DNA from: Gemmatimonadota bacterium
Lineage (GTDB): Bacteria; Gemmatimonadota; Gemmatimonadetes; Gemmatimonadales; GWC2-71-9
DNA: 64,000 nucleotides
Direction: 5' to 3'
Assembly (NCBI GenBank): GCA_003222195.1
Contig: QHVB01000024.1
Coordinates: forward strand, 1-64,000
A program made the position numbers and the translations under genes. Within the stretch, counting starts at the first letter, position 1. Each line of letters begins with the position of its first letter. The notes under the pieces are model-generated. The model was not told where the DNA came from. It ran no database searches and worked only from the letters and a program-made list of their open reading frames with translations. Shown here in pieces: positions 21,129 through 29,832 of this stretch.

Positions 21129-23396
21129 CTAGAATGTGATCAGCGTTGGATTGGTTAGCCCCGTGTTGCTGCCCGCGATCGTGGCCGTCGGCGTCGCGTT
21201 CCCGCTCGCCCCCGCCGCGTAGACCGTAATGCTGCCATCGACCGTAATGTTGCCACCGCTGTTGGCAACGTAGATGTTGTCCGCGCCATCCAGAACGATG
21301 CCAGTCGGGGAGTCCAGTCCGGTGTTGCCGCCCGCGATCGTAGCCATCGGCGTCGCGTTCCCGCTCGCCCCCGCCGCGTACACCGTGATGCTGTTGTTGT
21401 TTATGTTCGCGACATAGATGTTGCGCGTGCCACCCAGGGCGATGCCCTGCGGGATGCTCAGTCCGGTGTTGCCGCCCGCGATCGTGGCCGTCGGCGTCGC
21501 GTTCCCGCTCGCCCCCGCCGCGTAGACCGTAATGCTGCCATCGACCGTAATGTTGCCACCGCTGTTGGCAACGTAGATGTTGTCCGCGCCATCCAGAACG
21601 ATGCCAGTCGGGGAGTCCAGTCCGGTGTTGCCGCCCGCGATCGTGGCCGCCGGCGTCACGTTCCCGCTCGCCCCCGCCGCGTAGACCGTAATGCCGCCGC
21701 CACCGCTGTTGGTAACGTAGATCTTGCCCGCGCCATCCAGGGCAACGCCAAACGGCAAGCTCAGTCCGGTGTTGCCGCCCGCGATCGTGGCCACGGGCGT
21801 CGCGTTTCCGCTCGCCCCCGCCGCGTAGACGGTGATGCTGCTGCCGAAGACTTCGTTGGCAATGTAGAGCGGCTTACCCGTCACCCGTCCCGTGCCCGTG
21901 GCCGTATAGGTCAACGGACTCCCGCTCGCGAGCGCGGCGGCGGTCAGCGTGTTCGGCCCCGGCGTCGTTCCAAGGACCCACGGCGCGTGCGCGCAACCGG
22001 TCCCCACGTCGGTGGTCACTATTACCGCGTTCAGGCCCCCGCCCCCGACGGTTCCGGCGCCCGTCATGACGGTGAAGGTCACCGGCTCGTTCCCCAACGG
22101 GCTGGAGACACCGTGATGGGTCAGCGTCAGGCACACCGCTGGGTCCGGTGTGAGCGTAGTGCCGGCGATTGCGGAGTTGCCGTCGGTGCCGCCGACTTTC
22201 GTCATCGTCACATGCCGCGCCCAGCCGATCCGGCTGAAGCCGTCGGTACTGCCGCCGGCCCCCAAGTCGAAAGCGTGCAGCGCTTCCGGCGTGACCAAGC
22301 GTTCGATGCCGCGCACGAGGGCATGCCAGCCCGCGCTCGCGAGGTCCAGCACGCTGCCCGAATTGATGGTCCCGATGGAGGGCGGGGTCGGCCCGAAGTT
22401 CGCGCACGTCAAGAAGGGCGCGGCAACTTCCGCGAGATCGATCGTCGGCCCTGCCGGCACGCCCTCTACCTCCACCCGGCGGTGCAGCTCGAACGGAGGC
22501 GCATTGGGGTTACCGATGAGGTTCGGAGACTCGACACACACACCAGCAGTGACGAGCTGACTGAAGGGACCGAAGTCGTGGAGATCCGGATCGGTGCGGA
22601 ACCGATAGCAGCCTTCGCGCTCCGTCAGACCGCTCTGGAGACAAGTCTGGTCGTTCGTCCCCGGGCCCACGGGGATGCGTTCGATGATCAGCACGACCTG
22701 GTTGATGCCCGCATCCAGTGCACCTTGGGGAAGCCAATTGTCCGGGAAGGATGCGCCGGCGAACCCGGTGTTCGTTGTCACGGTCGTCGCAACATTCCCC
22801 ACGACATGCTCGACGTGATCCGGGTTCGTTGACCCGAACGCCCCGTCCTCGATCCGCAGCTTGATCGGCAGCGTCCGGCCATCCTGGAATTGCACGACGT
22901 CGCCGGTCCTCAGGTTCTTCATCCCCCGGTCGACCGGGTCCACGTCGAGAAAGCCGAGTGCCGTCCCCTTGGGTGCCCCCCGGACGAGGATGCGATAGAA
23001 CTTGGTCGGGTCCAGCAGCGTCGGCGACTTCGTGTCCCAGTTACCCGTGTACTGCTCGTTCGCCAGGTCGAGGGCCATCGGGGCGGGCCCGAATACGAGC
23101 ACCGGAGTGCCACCGCTCGTCATGCAGTCGACGGGGGCTCCGCTGCTGGGATCCCCGGTAAGGATGCAGACCTCCACGACCGGCGAGAGTGTGGCATTGA
23201 ATGCGCCGGCATGAAACAGGGCGCCGGGATCGGGCGCAAGCGGTGGCAGGAAAAAAACGTGCGCGTTGCCGTTGTGTGCGCCGTCCGAGATCAAATACGC
23301 GGGGCCCGCGCCCGCCGTCGGCTGCACCGGCTGCTGGTCGCGACATCCGACGGAGATGACGGCGCTGACTGTTACGGCGAGTGCGAGGGTCCGCAT
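21129..23396 (-). CDS. surface lipoprotein with C-terminal NHL-like repeats
   Basis: A 755-residue protein with a lipoprotein-type signal (TVSAVISVGC; Cys at residue 18). The middle part is Ig-like and beta-rich (LTHHGVSSPLGNEPVTFTVM). The last 240 residues are five NHL/beta-propeller-like repeats of the form IYVANSGGNITV...SITVYAAGASGNATPTATI, each about 40-50 residues. The repeats are nearly identical at DNA level, including an exact 171-nt duplication. It probably acts as a cell-surface binding or structural protein. It lies 162 nt downstream of a NarL-type regulator gene in the same direction. Confidence 0.75.
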   Translation of the reverse strand: MRTLALAVTVSAVISVGCRDQQPVQPTAGAGPAYLISDGAHNGNAHVFFLPPLAPDPGALFHAGAFNATLSPVVEVCILTGDPSSGAPVDCMTSGGTPVLVFGPAPMALDLANEQYTGNWDTKSPTLLDPTKFYRILVRGAPKGTALGFLDVDPVDRGMKNLRTGDVVQFQDGRTLPIKLRIEDGAFGSTNPDHVEHVVGNVATTVTTNTGFAGASFPDNWLPQGALDAGINQVVLIIERIPVGPGTNDQTCLQSGLTEREGCYRFRTDPDLHDFGPFSQLVTAGVCVESPNLIGNPNAPPFELHRRVEVEGVPAGPTIDLAEVAAPFLTCANFGPTPPSIGTINSGSVLDLASAGWHALVRGIERLVTPEALHAFDLGAGGSTDGFSRIGWARHVTMTKVGGTDGNSAIAGTTLTPDPAVCLTLTHHGVSSPLGNEPVTFTVMTGAGTVGGGGLNAVIVTTDVGTGCAHAPWVLGTTPGPNTLTAAALASGSPLTYTATGTGRVTGKPLYIANEVFGSSITVYAAGASGNATPVATIAGGNTGLSLPFGVALDGAGKIYVTNSGGGGITVYAAGASGNVTPAATIAGGNTGLDSPTGIVLDGADNIYVANSGGNITVDGSITVYAAGASGNATPTATIAGGNTGLSIPQGIALGGTRNIYVANINNNSITVYAAGASGNATPMATIAGGNTGLDSPTGIVLDGADNIYVANSGGNITVDGSITVYAAGASGNATPTATIAGSNTGLTNPTLITF
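21171..21644. repeat. exact 171-nt direct repeat (303-nt offset) in the NHL-repeat gene
   Basis: Positions 21171-21341 and 21474-21644 are identical over 171 nt by eye, with a 303-nt period. The intervening and flanking units are diverged versions of the same repeat. Identity beyond protein constraint indicates recent duplication or gene conversion. Confidence 0.8.
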
Positions 23397-23558
23397 GGCA
23401 CGCTCCTATTGAGGCAAACGTGAGTGCAATAGACGCGGCCTTGTACGGGGAGAGAAATGCGGTGCCGATGCAACCCGCTGCTACGGATCGGACGGAGCGA
23501 AAGGGATGCGGTTCGTTTGGGTCGGAGGGACCGGACCGCCCGGGGTGATACGATCGAG

Positions 23559-24230
23559 CTACGGCGACGGCGAGTCAGACGCTCCGCCGCTCCGCGCGTA
23601 CGCCGCGATCTGCAGGCGCGTGTGCAGGGCGAGCTTCTCCAAGATGTTGTGGACGTGTCCCTTCACCGTATTGGTGGCGAGGTGGAGGCGCTCCCCGATC
23701 TCCTTGTTGCTCAGCCCGTCCGCGATCAGATCGAACACCGCCCGCTCGCGCTCGGTCATTCGCACGGCGTTGATCACGTCCGACGATTTACGGGCCACCG
23801 CGACCCTTACAATGTGAGCGAAGAGCGTGCTGGTTAACGCTGGGGGAAGCACATCTGTCCCGCTTGCAACCGAGCGAACTGTGCCGACAAAGGCGTCGAG
23901 CGTCGCGTCCTTCGCGATGAACCCGGACGCCCCCGCGTGGACAAAGTCGTGCAACTCCTCCGGTACGGGCAGCACGTCCATCACGATGACCCGCACCTCG
24001 GGCGCCGCGTGCTTGATCGCCGCTACGAGGCGGTGACTGTCGTGATCCCCGAGGGCGGCATCAAGGACCACCACCTCTGGTCTTACCTCGCGCACGCGCT
24101 CGAGCGCCCCGGGCGCGCCGGCCACCGCGGCGACGACCTTGAGGTCCGGCTGCTCGGCGAGCATGGCGATGATGCCGTCGCGCACCAGCCGATTGTCCTC
24201 GACTACCAAGATCGGGATTCTTTTCGCCAC
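23559..24230 (-). CDS. NarL/LuxR-type response regulator
   Basis: 223 residues. The receiver domain starts IPILVVEDNRLVRDG with acidic pocket Glu-Asp, the phospho-acceptor is in VVVLDAALGD and the conserved Lys is in FIAKDAT. The C-terminal LuxR helix-turn-helix is MTERERAVFDLIADGLSNKE, then IGERLHLATNTVKGHVHNI. No histidine kinase is encoded nearby, so it is an orphan here. It precedes the NHL-repeat lipoprotein gene by 162 nt on the same strand and may control it. Confidence 0.9.
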   Translation of the reverse strand: MAKRIPILVVEDNRLVRDGIIAMLAEQPDLKVVAAVAGAPGALERVREVRPEVVVLDAALGDHDSHRLVAAIKHAAPEVRVIVMDVLPVPEELHDFVHAGASGFIAKDATLDAFVGTVRSVASGTDVLPPALTSTLFAHIVRVAVARKSSDVINAVRMTERERAVFDLIADGLSNKEIGERLHLATNTVKGHVHNILEKLALHTRLQIAAYARSGGASDSPSP

Positions 24231-24443
24231 CGCTGACCCTTTGCCGCGAGACTGGCTCAGCAGTCTCAGATTCGAAGTGGCGTCTGGGAGGCGTCAGAGC
24301 GAAGGAGAGACCGACAGGATGAAGAGAGTATGCGGCTCACCGACGGCATCGAGCAATTGTTGCGAGCCCGCAACATGCGGGGGCGACCTTGACCTCCCTC
24401 GCCATCTCGGACACGCTTCTCCATCTCGTCCGCTGAGGCCACC

Positions 24444-25505
24444 ATGTTGCTGATCACAATCGTTCTGGCCCTCCAGACGCCCATCGATTCCGTCCAGATC
24501 GTCACGCGCGACATCCCGAACTTCTGGCGCGCCTACGACCAAGCCGCCGGCAAGGACTCGGCCGAGCGCGTGCGCATCTTCGAGAGGGTGTATTTCCAGC
24601 CCGGCTCGCCGGGCCTGCGCGACTGGATACGCGTGCGGCTCATGAATCCCGACACCGTCCGCGCGCGGCTCGCTCGGGCCGGGTGGCCCAAAGCGCGGCT
24701 CGACTCGCTGCCCCGCGATAGCGTGAAAAAAGTCACCGCGCCGTTCTACGAGCGATCCGCCGCCGAGCAGCTGCTGCAGGCGCTCGCGCAGTACCCCCGC
24801 TACTACTCCGCCGTGCGCGCCACGACGCTTGCGGTTGACACCAATTCGCGGATAACGCAAGGGGTTCGGCGTGGCCTGACCCGGCTCGCAGTGCTGTATC
24901 CCGAAGCCCGCTTTCCCAACGTCTACTTCCTGATCGGCACGCTCTCGACCGGCGGCACGACTGCGCAGAGCGGCATGCTGATCGGCACCGAGCAGAGTGC
25001 GAGCGACCCCGCTACACCGCTCGACGAGCTGCCCGACTGGGCGCGGAAGAATTTCCCCACGCATACGTTCGAATCGCTCGTTGGCCTCGTCGTGCACGAG
25101 GCGGTGCACACCCAGCAGAAGCCCGCGCCAGAGGGCCAGCACGACACCCTGCTGCGCCACGCGCTCGGCGAAGGCATCGCCGATTTCCTGGCCGAGCTCG
25201 CCGTGGGGTCGTGGGCCGCCAACGCACCGCGCCAGGTCTACGGCCGCGCGCATGAGCACGACGTCTGGGTGGACTTCCAGGACGAAATGGAAATAGCCGG
25301 CGATTCGATAATCCGCATGTGGATGTACAACGGCATGGTGCCGCCCGAGAAAAATCACGGCGCCATCGACATCGGCTACTGGGTGGGCTACCGGATCGCC
25401 GGTGCCTACTACGCGCGCGCTAAGGACAAGCGCGCTGCGGTGCGTGAGCTGCTCGAGCTGCGCGATGCGGAGGCGATTCTGCGCGCGAGCGGCTACGCTC
25501 CCTGA
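24444..25505 (+). CDS. putative zinc-dependent protease, DUF2268/GldB-like
   Basis: A 353-residue protein with a short hydrophobic start (MLLITIVLALQTP) and a zincin motif HEAVH at residues 218-222. A downstream ALGEGIADFLAEL supplies the likely third ligand (Glu). The flanking YPEARFPNVYFLIG segment is typical of DUF2268 and GldB-like putative proteases. It is presumably exported. The preceding 213-nt gap shows no gene. The DoxX gene follows 92 nt later on the same strand. Confidence 0.72.
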   Translation: MLLITIVLALQTPIDSVQIVTRDIPNFWRAYDQAAGKDSAERVRIFERVYFQPGSPGLRDWIRVRLMNPDTVRARLARAGWPKARLDSLPRDSVKKVTAPFYERSAAEQLLQALAQYPRYYSAVRATTLAVDTNSRITQGVRRGLTRLAVLYPEARFPNVYFLIGTLSTGGTTAQSGMLIGTEQSASDPATPLDELPDWARKNFPTHTFESLVGLVVHEAVHTQQKPAPEGQHDTLLRHALGEGIADFLAELAVGSWAANAPRQVYGRAHEHDVWVDFQDEMEIAGDSIIRMWMYNGMVPPEKNHGAIDIGYWVGYRIAGAYYARAKDKRAAVRELLELRDAEAILRASGYAP

Positions 25506-25597
25506 CACCTCTCCCTACTTCTTGGCGAAGCTACCCAGCAGAGACTCGACGAACGGTTACTTTCTGAACGACCTACAGGACCACTCCGGAGGCCGGC

Positions 25598-26011
25598 ATG
25601 AGCTTCTTCGTCTCGCTGCACCAATTCAGCGATTTCGCGCTCCTCGTCCTGCGCCTCGCCCTCGGCACCGTCTTTCTTTTCCACGGCTTGCCAAAGAAGG
25701 GCCTGTGGAGCGCTCAACCGTCCGCCCAGATGCCCGCCGGTCTGCTGACCAGACTCCGCATCCTCTCGATCGCCGAACCCGCCGGCGCTCTGGGGCTGAT
25801 CTTCGGCTTCCTCACCCAGCTCGCGGCCCTCGGTCTCGTCATCGTGATGCTCGGCGCGATCACGTTCCTCACCACCAAGGTCCATCGCAAGTTCAAAGAA
25901 GCGAACGCGCCCGGGTGGGAATTCGAGTTCATGCTGCTGGTCGGCGCGCTGGTGCTCGCGATCCTCGGCGGCGGGAAATACGCGCTCGACCACGTGATCT
26001 TCGGCCTCTAG
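25598..26011 (+). CDS. DoxX family membrane protein
   Basis: A 137-residue four-helix membrane protein. The DoxX signature is the first helix FALLVLRLALGTVFLFHGLP followed by KKGLW, with later helices ILSIAEPAGALGLIFGFLTQ, LGLVIVMLGAITF and FMLLVGALVLAILGG. DoxX-like proteins associate with redox or sulfur metabolism in other bacteria, but none of those partners is adjacent here. A repeat element starts 3 nt after the stop. Confidence 0.85.
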   Translation: MSFFVSLHQFSDFALLVLRLALGTVFLFHGLPKKGLWSAQPSAQMPAGLLTRLRILSIAEPAGALGLIFGFLTQLAALGLVIVMLGAITFLTTKVHRKFKEANAPGWEFEFMLLVGALVLAILGGGKYALDHVIFGL

Positions 26012-26013
26012 AA

Positions 26014-26048
26014 CGCTCTTCAGAGCGCGCGTAGTGGCCGAGCCGGCG
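26014..26048 (+). repeat. 3'-end two-hairpin repeat element, copy 3
   Basis: Begins 3 nt after the DoxX stop. Hairpin 1 is CGCTCT-TC-AGAGCG, a compensatory variant of the GCCCT/AGGGC stem. The linker CGCGTAGTGGCCGAGCCGGC is conserved. The second hairpin is not clear in this copy. Confidence 0.6.
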
Positions 26049-26129
26049 CCCCCGCACCCGAACCCACGGCAGTCGCACGCCAAGCCGGACACGAGCGGGG
26101 AGCCCGATGGCTCCCCGCCCCTGCATGAA

Positions 26130-27203
26130 TCACGGGCACGCGTCCGGCTTGGCGTGCAACTGGATGTTGCCACCGGCGAGCGTACCAGACGCGCTGTACC
26201 TATTCGACAACGTGATCGAGAACGTGTCATCGCGGCCGGGTTCGCCGGCGTCGGTCACGTCTACCGTGTAGCCGATGCCGCTCACCCCGTCCACCTCGGC
26301 GATGCCCTTGATGCGACGCGAGGTGAGGCCCGTGACTTCGTACGACGTTACGTCCGTGCCCTTCACCTTGATGCCGTTGGGGCCGTGGTCGATGTAGGTC
26401 AAGTGGCCCCAGAGCCCACCATTCTTGATCCCCCCGGCGACGCCGAGGTTCGCCCGGTCTCCCGACGCGTTGGTGATCCAACCACCTCCGGTCACGAAGT
26501 CGCCCACGGGCGGGGTGCACGCGGCGCAGCTGATGTCCGCGTGCGCCGAGGAGATGATGACGTCGGCGAGCTTCTGGCCGCTGAGGGGGTTGAAGGCCGT
26601 CACGTGCAGCGCGTTCACGGTGATGTCGGCCTGGTTGCCGCTCGCCGAGCCGGACTGCTCGTTGATCACGACTCGCAAGGCCGGCAGATCCACCACCGTC
26701 TGGTTGGGCTGACCACTAACGCTGATCGCCTGGTCGTTGATGACCAGCCCGGCGAGCTCTGAGCTGCCACTCGCGCTCGCTTGTCCGGCGCCGTCGCAGG
26801 TCGCCCGGGCCCGAGACCGCAGCAGATCGGCCTGGATGACATTCCCCGCGACGATCAGGCTCACGCTCGCAACGGACGCTTCCGCATGACTGCTGTTCCC
26901 CTGGCCCACGACGGCGGCGTGGACGACCTCGGCCGAGAGGAGGTCGAGGGTCTCGTCCCGGCTGACCGACAGCAGCGACGATTTCTCGGCCCCTCCCGAT
27001 TCGGGCAGCGGGCCCGCTCGACCCACGACGATCGGCTGCAGGTCCAGCACCTGGGCCTGGAGCACAGTCGCTTCTCCGCTGAATGTCGTGCTGGTCGCAG
27101 CGGTCAACGCGAGGGCCGGCGGGTCGTGCGTGGCGGGCGCCGTAGGTCTCTCGCAGCTTGTGAAGAATGCCGCCGCGAGTGTCAGGAACAGGATGCGCTT
27201 CAT
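26130..27203 (-). CDS. choice-of-anchor P family lipoprotein with post-COAP-1 domain
   Basis: A 357-residue protein from ATG 27203 (MKRILFLTLAAAFFTSCERP; lipobox Cys at residue 15). The N-terminal region contains the choice-of-anchor P pattern (GEATVLQAQVLDLQPIVVGR and a run of VVINEQSG/ITVNALHVTAF). The C-terminal CTPPVGDFVTGGGWITNASG block is the post-COAP-1 domain. The protein is predicted to be surface-exposed with unknown ligand. An in-frame extension upstream of the ATG lacks a signal peptide and is rejected. It lies 148 nt downstream of a NarL-type regulator gene. Confidence 0.8.
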   Translation of the reverse strand: MKRILFLTLAAAFFTSCERPTAPATHDPPALALTAATSTTFSGEATVLQAQVLDLQPIVVGRAGPLPESGGAEKSSLLSVSRDETLDLLSAEVVHAAVVGQGNSSHAEASVASVSLIVAGNVIQADLLRSRARATCDGAGQASASGSSELAGLVINDQAISVSGQPNQTVVDLPALRVVINEQSGSASGNQADITVNALHVTAFNPLSGQKLADVIISSAHADISCAACTPPVGDFVTGGGWITNASGDRANLGVAGGIKNGGLWGHLTYIDHGPNGIKVKGTDVTSYEVTGLTSRRIKGIAEVDGVSGIGYTVDVTDAGEPGRDDTFSITLSNRYSASGTLAGGNIQLHAKPDACP

Positions 27204-27351
27204 GGTGCCCTCCTTCGTTATGTGCCGAGACAAGCCTCGGTAGCGGCAGCGTAGCGAGCGGGAGGGCGGCCGTCTGTCGGGAAGATTCGTCGGGACGTGT
27301 GGGGAACTATCGGTGGGTGGCGTGGGAAGAACTCCCACACGCCGGCTCGTG

Positions 27352-28044
27352 CTACTCCGTTTTGAGGAGGCCGGCGCGGAGCGCGAAGTGTACGAGCTCG
27401 GAGCGGTGCTTCAGGCCCAGCTTGTCCATGACGCGGGCGCGATAGGTGTCGACGCTTTTCGGGCTGAGACGCAGCAGCTTGCCGATTTCGGTCGAGGTAT
27501 GCCCCTCCGCAGTAAGGCCGAGGACTTCGCGCTCCCGCACACTGAGCCGGGCCACGGCGCCTATTCCCTTCGCACGCGGCTGCCTCTGGTGCTCGACTAG
27601 CACCTTGGCGGCGCTCGGGTCGAGGAAGACTTCGTTCTCCGCGACGGTACGGATCGCCCGCGTGAGGTTCTCAGCCGGGCTCCCCTTGTTCACGAAGCCG
27701 CTGGCGCCCGCCGCGAGCACGTCCAGCAGCCTATCCTCCTGGAGGTAGCCGCTGAGCACGAGAATCTTCGTGCCGGCGTGGAGGGCGGCGATGCGGCGCA
27801 CGGCCTCCAGGCCCCCGATGCCCGGCATGACGAGGTCCATCAGCACGACGTCCGGCTTCAGGGCCCGGGTCTGCCTGACCGCTTCTTCCCCGGTCGCCGC
27901 CTCGCCGACCACACGCAGGTTGGCTTGGCGATCGAGCAAGGCGTGCAGGCCGGCACGGACGACCCAGTGGTCGTCGGCGAGCAGGATGTGGATCGGCTTG
28001 GGCGCGGGGGCGGGCGCCTGTTTGGGCCGGAGAGATCGTCTCAC
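27352..28044 (-). CDS. NarL/LuxR-type response regulator
   Basis: 230 residues from GTG 28044, selected because no ATG exists upstream of the receiver domain and a GGAGG lies just 5'. The frame remains open to a TTG at 28119. The receiver begins IHILLADDHWVVRAGLHAL, its phospho-acceptor Asp is in VVLMDLVMPG and the Lys in FVNKGSP. The LuxR helix-turn-helix is LSVREREVLGLTAEGHTSTE with SPKSVDTYRARVMDKL. It is an orphan regulator placed just upstream of the choice-of-anchor lipoprotein, mirroring the arrangement at 21-24 kb. Confidence 0.88.
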   Translation of the reverse strand: MRRSLRPKQAPAPAPKPIHILLADDHWVVRAGLHALLDRQANLRVVGEAATGEEAVRQTRALKPDVVLMDLVMPGIGGLEAVRRIAALHAGTKILVLSGYLQEDRLLDVLAAGASGFVNKGSPAENLTRAIRTVAENEVFLDPSAAKVLVEHQRQPRAKGIGAVARLSVREREVLGLTAEGHTSTEIGKLLRLSPKSVDTYRARVMDKLGLKHRSELVHFALRAGLLKTE

Positions 28045-28144
28045 GGTCCTCCGTATCCGGGCGCCTGGGTGCTGCGGTGAGGTTAGCTCAGGATACGAGA
28101 CATCAGCCGGTTGCCGCAAGGCTGACGGGGGCGCGTGGCCCGAC

Positions 28145-28176
28145 CTCTCGTGACTCCGGTCACTCCGCTGCGAGAG
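28145..28176. promoter_or_regulatory. nested dyad upstream of the response regulator
   Basis: An inner hairpin GTGAC-TCCG-GTCAC (28150-28163) is enclosed by CTCTC/GAGAG arms. It is about 100 nt upstream of the regulator start, in a 269-nt gap that otherwise contains only part of a repeat element. It is a candidate operator or RNA structure, and its function is unknown. Confidence 0.3.
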
Positions 28177-28313
28177 ATGTGAAACGAGCGACGCATCAGA
28201 TCCGACAGCACGTGCTTTCGCCGCCCGGATGATGGAGGTGCAATGCTGGTCCGTCCGTATAGAACGAAAGTAGAATCATCGGTATTGGATTGAGTGGGCG
28301 GAGTTCGTTTGAA

Positions 28314-28362
28314 CCGTGCCCTGAAGGGCCGGCTCGGCTACTTCACGAGTCCTAAAGGACTC
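28314..28362 (-). repeat. 3'-end two-hairpin repeat element, copy 4
   Basis: On the minus strand, sense to sufU and overlapping its last codons. Hairpin 1 is GAGTCCT-TT-AGGACTC, an entirely different stem from the other copies but still self-complementary. The linker GTGAAGTAGCCGAGCCG contains the sufU stop codon. Hairpin 2 is GCCCT-TC-AGGGC, followed by ACGG. Confidence 0.65.
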
Positions 28363-28895
28363 GCGCTCCCGGCTGCGTCCTCCGCCCCCTCCCCTACCAC
28401 GACGCCCGCCGCCTCTCCCTGTCTCGCAATCTCTCGGCGGAGCTCGGCAATCTCCTCGTCCGAGTGCCCAGCTGCGCGAAGCTTCCGATTCATCTCGACC
28501 GTCTTCACCGCCGCCTTGAGCGTCCCCAGCGCCAGCAGCGCGCACCCCGGCCGCGCCTCGGCGATGTCGCGGCCGAGCAGGTCGATCAGCTGCTCCGGAG
28601 GCAAGGACAGGATCTCTTCGAATGACGGATGATCGCGATTGACCCGTTCGGCAAGAATCGATGCCGCCGCCTGGCTGAGCGTACACCCCGCACCCTCCCA
28701 GCCGACGGCGGCGATTCGACTTGCCTCCACCCCTCCCCCGTCCCCCGTCCCCGCTCCCTTTAGGTACATCGTAATCACATCACCACACCCCGGATTGCCG
28801 CCCGGCACGCGCGCGTCCGCGTCCGCCAACGCGCCGCGATGACGCGGGCGGTGGTAATGATCGACCAGCCAGGCGATGCGGGTCTCGCGATCCAT
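28338..28895 (-). CDS. sufU: SufU/IscU-like iron-sulfur cluster assembly scaffold
   Basis: 185 residues from ATG 28895. The three scaffold cysteines are in NPGCGDVITMYLK, WEGAGCTLSQAAASIL and RPGCALLAL, matching SufU/NifU-N proteins. An upstream in-frame extension is rejected because the ATG overlaps the sseA stop by one base (TAATG). The last 40 residues are a longer and less conserved Gly/Ala-rich tail, ending inside a repeat element that supplies the stop codon. No sufS, sufB or sufD is nearby. It likely works with the sulfur-transfer protein encoded just upstream. Confidence 0.82.
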   Translation of the reverse strand: MDRETRIAWLVDHYHRPRHRGALADADARVPGGNPGCGDVITMYLKGAGTGDGGGVEASRIAAVGWEGAGCTLSQAAASILAERVNRDHPSFEEILSLPPEQLIDLLGRDIAEARPGCALLALGTLKAAVKTVEMNRKLRAAGHSDEEIAELRREIARQGEAAGVVVGEGAEDAAGSASPLGLVK

Positions 28896-29782
28896 TACGG
28901 CTTCTCGATCGGCGCCTTCACCGTGTTGCCCCACTCCGTCCACGAGCCGTCGTAGTTGCGCACGTTCTTGAAGCCGAGGAGATAGGTCAGCGCGAACCAG
29001 GTGTGCGACGACCGCTCGCCGATCCGGCAGTAGGCGACCACGTCATCGTTCGCGCCGAGCCCGTTCTCCGCCTCGTAGATCGTCCGCAGCTCCTCCGCGG
29101 GCCGGAAGGTATGCGTCTCGGGTGTCACCGCCCGCCCCCACGGAATGCTCTTCGCGCCCGGGATGTGCCCGCCGCGCAGCGCGCCTTCGTTCGGATACTC
29201 CGGCATGTGCAACCGCTCGCCGCGATACTCCTCAGGGCTGCGCACATCGACCAGCTCCCCGCTCCGCTTCACGTGCTGCTCCACCTCGGCGCGGAACGCG
29301 CGGATCTTCGAGTCGTCGCGCTCGCGTACCGTGATGTTGCCCTGCGGATACTTCGCCACTTCGGTGACGAGCTCACGCCCCTCGTCCGCCCAGCGCAGCC
29401 GGCCGCCGTCCAGGATCCTGAGCTTCTCGACGCCGAACAGCCGGAACACCCAGAAGGCGTACGTCGCCCACCAGTTGTTCTTATCACCATAGAACACGAT
29501 CGTCGTGTCGTTGTTGATCCCCTTCGCGCGCAGCAGCCGCTCGAAGCGCGCGCGATCGACGTAGTCGCGCACCAGCGGATCGTTGAGGTCGGTTACCCAA
29601 TCGATCTTCACGGCGCCGGGAATGTGCCCAGTCTCGTACAGCAGCACGTCCTCGTTCGACTCGAGCAGGCGGACCTTGGGATCGTTCCGATGCTCCTCCA
29701 CCCACTGGGTGGAGACCAGCACCTCGGGACGCGCGTAGCCACGCGCCGAGATGTCGGATACGGCAGCTACTGTCTGTGGCAT
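28895..29782 (-). CDS. sseA: thiosulfate/3-mercaptopyruvate sulfurtransferase, two rhodanese domains
   Basis: A 295-residue tandem rhodanese protein. The inactive first domain spans about residues 20-140 ([16 protein letters not shown], then [17 protein letters not shown]). The second, about 160-290, carries the active-site cysteine in [11 protein letters not shown] (Cys252). It should transfer sulfane sulfur from thiosulfate or mercaptopyruvate to an acceptor. ATG 29782 follows a strong GAGGAGGAGTC. It is translationally linked to sufU. Its leader contains a Cys-rich open reading frame and an intrinsic terminator, so expression is probably attenuated in response to cysteine. Confidence 0.92.
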   Translation of the reverse strand: MPQTVAAVSDISARGYARPEVLVSTQWVEEHRNDPKVRLLESNEDVLLYETGHIPGAVKIDWVTDLNDPLVRDYVDRARFERLLRAKGINNDTTIVFYGDKNNWWATYAFWVFRLFGVEKLRILDGGRLRWADEGRELVTEVAKYPQGNITVRERDDSKIRAFRAEVEQHVKRSGELVDVRSPEEYRGERLHMPEYPNEGALRGGHIPGAKSIPWGRAVTPETHTFRPAEELRTIYEAENGLGANDDVVAYCRIGERSSHTWFALTYLLGFKNVRNYDGSWTEWGNTVKAPIEKP

Positions 29783-29806
29783 GACTCCTCCTCATGGTTT
29801 CGTACA

Positions 29807-29820
29807 CACCCTGAAGGGTG
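29807..29820 (-). other. small hairpin in the sseA 5' region
   Basis: CACCCT-TC-AGGGTG forms a six-base-pair stem 25 nt upstream of the sseA start. It uses the same loop as the 3'-end repeat hairpins but lacks their linker, so it is listed separately. Confidence 0.3.
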
Positions 29821-29832
29821 CTTTAGCCTGTC

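Noticed and set aside
21171-21644. Regular repeats resembling a CRISPR array
   Set aside because: The repeats are 120-300 nt, in frame, and code NHL units of a lipoprotein. There are no short direct repeats with unique spacers and no cas genes in the window.
29807-29820. Fifth copy of the 3'-end repeat element
   Set aside because: It has the same hairpin loop but no GTAG...GCCGAGCCG linker and lies in a 5' region, so it is kept apart.
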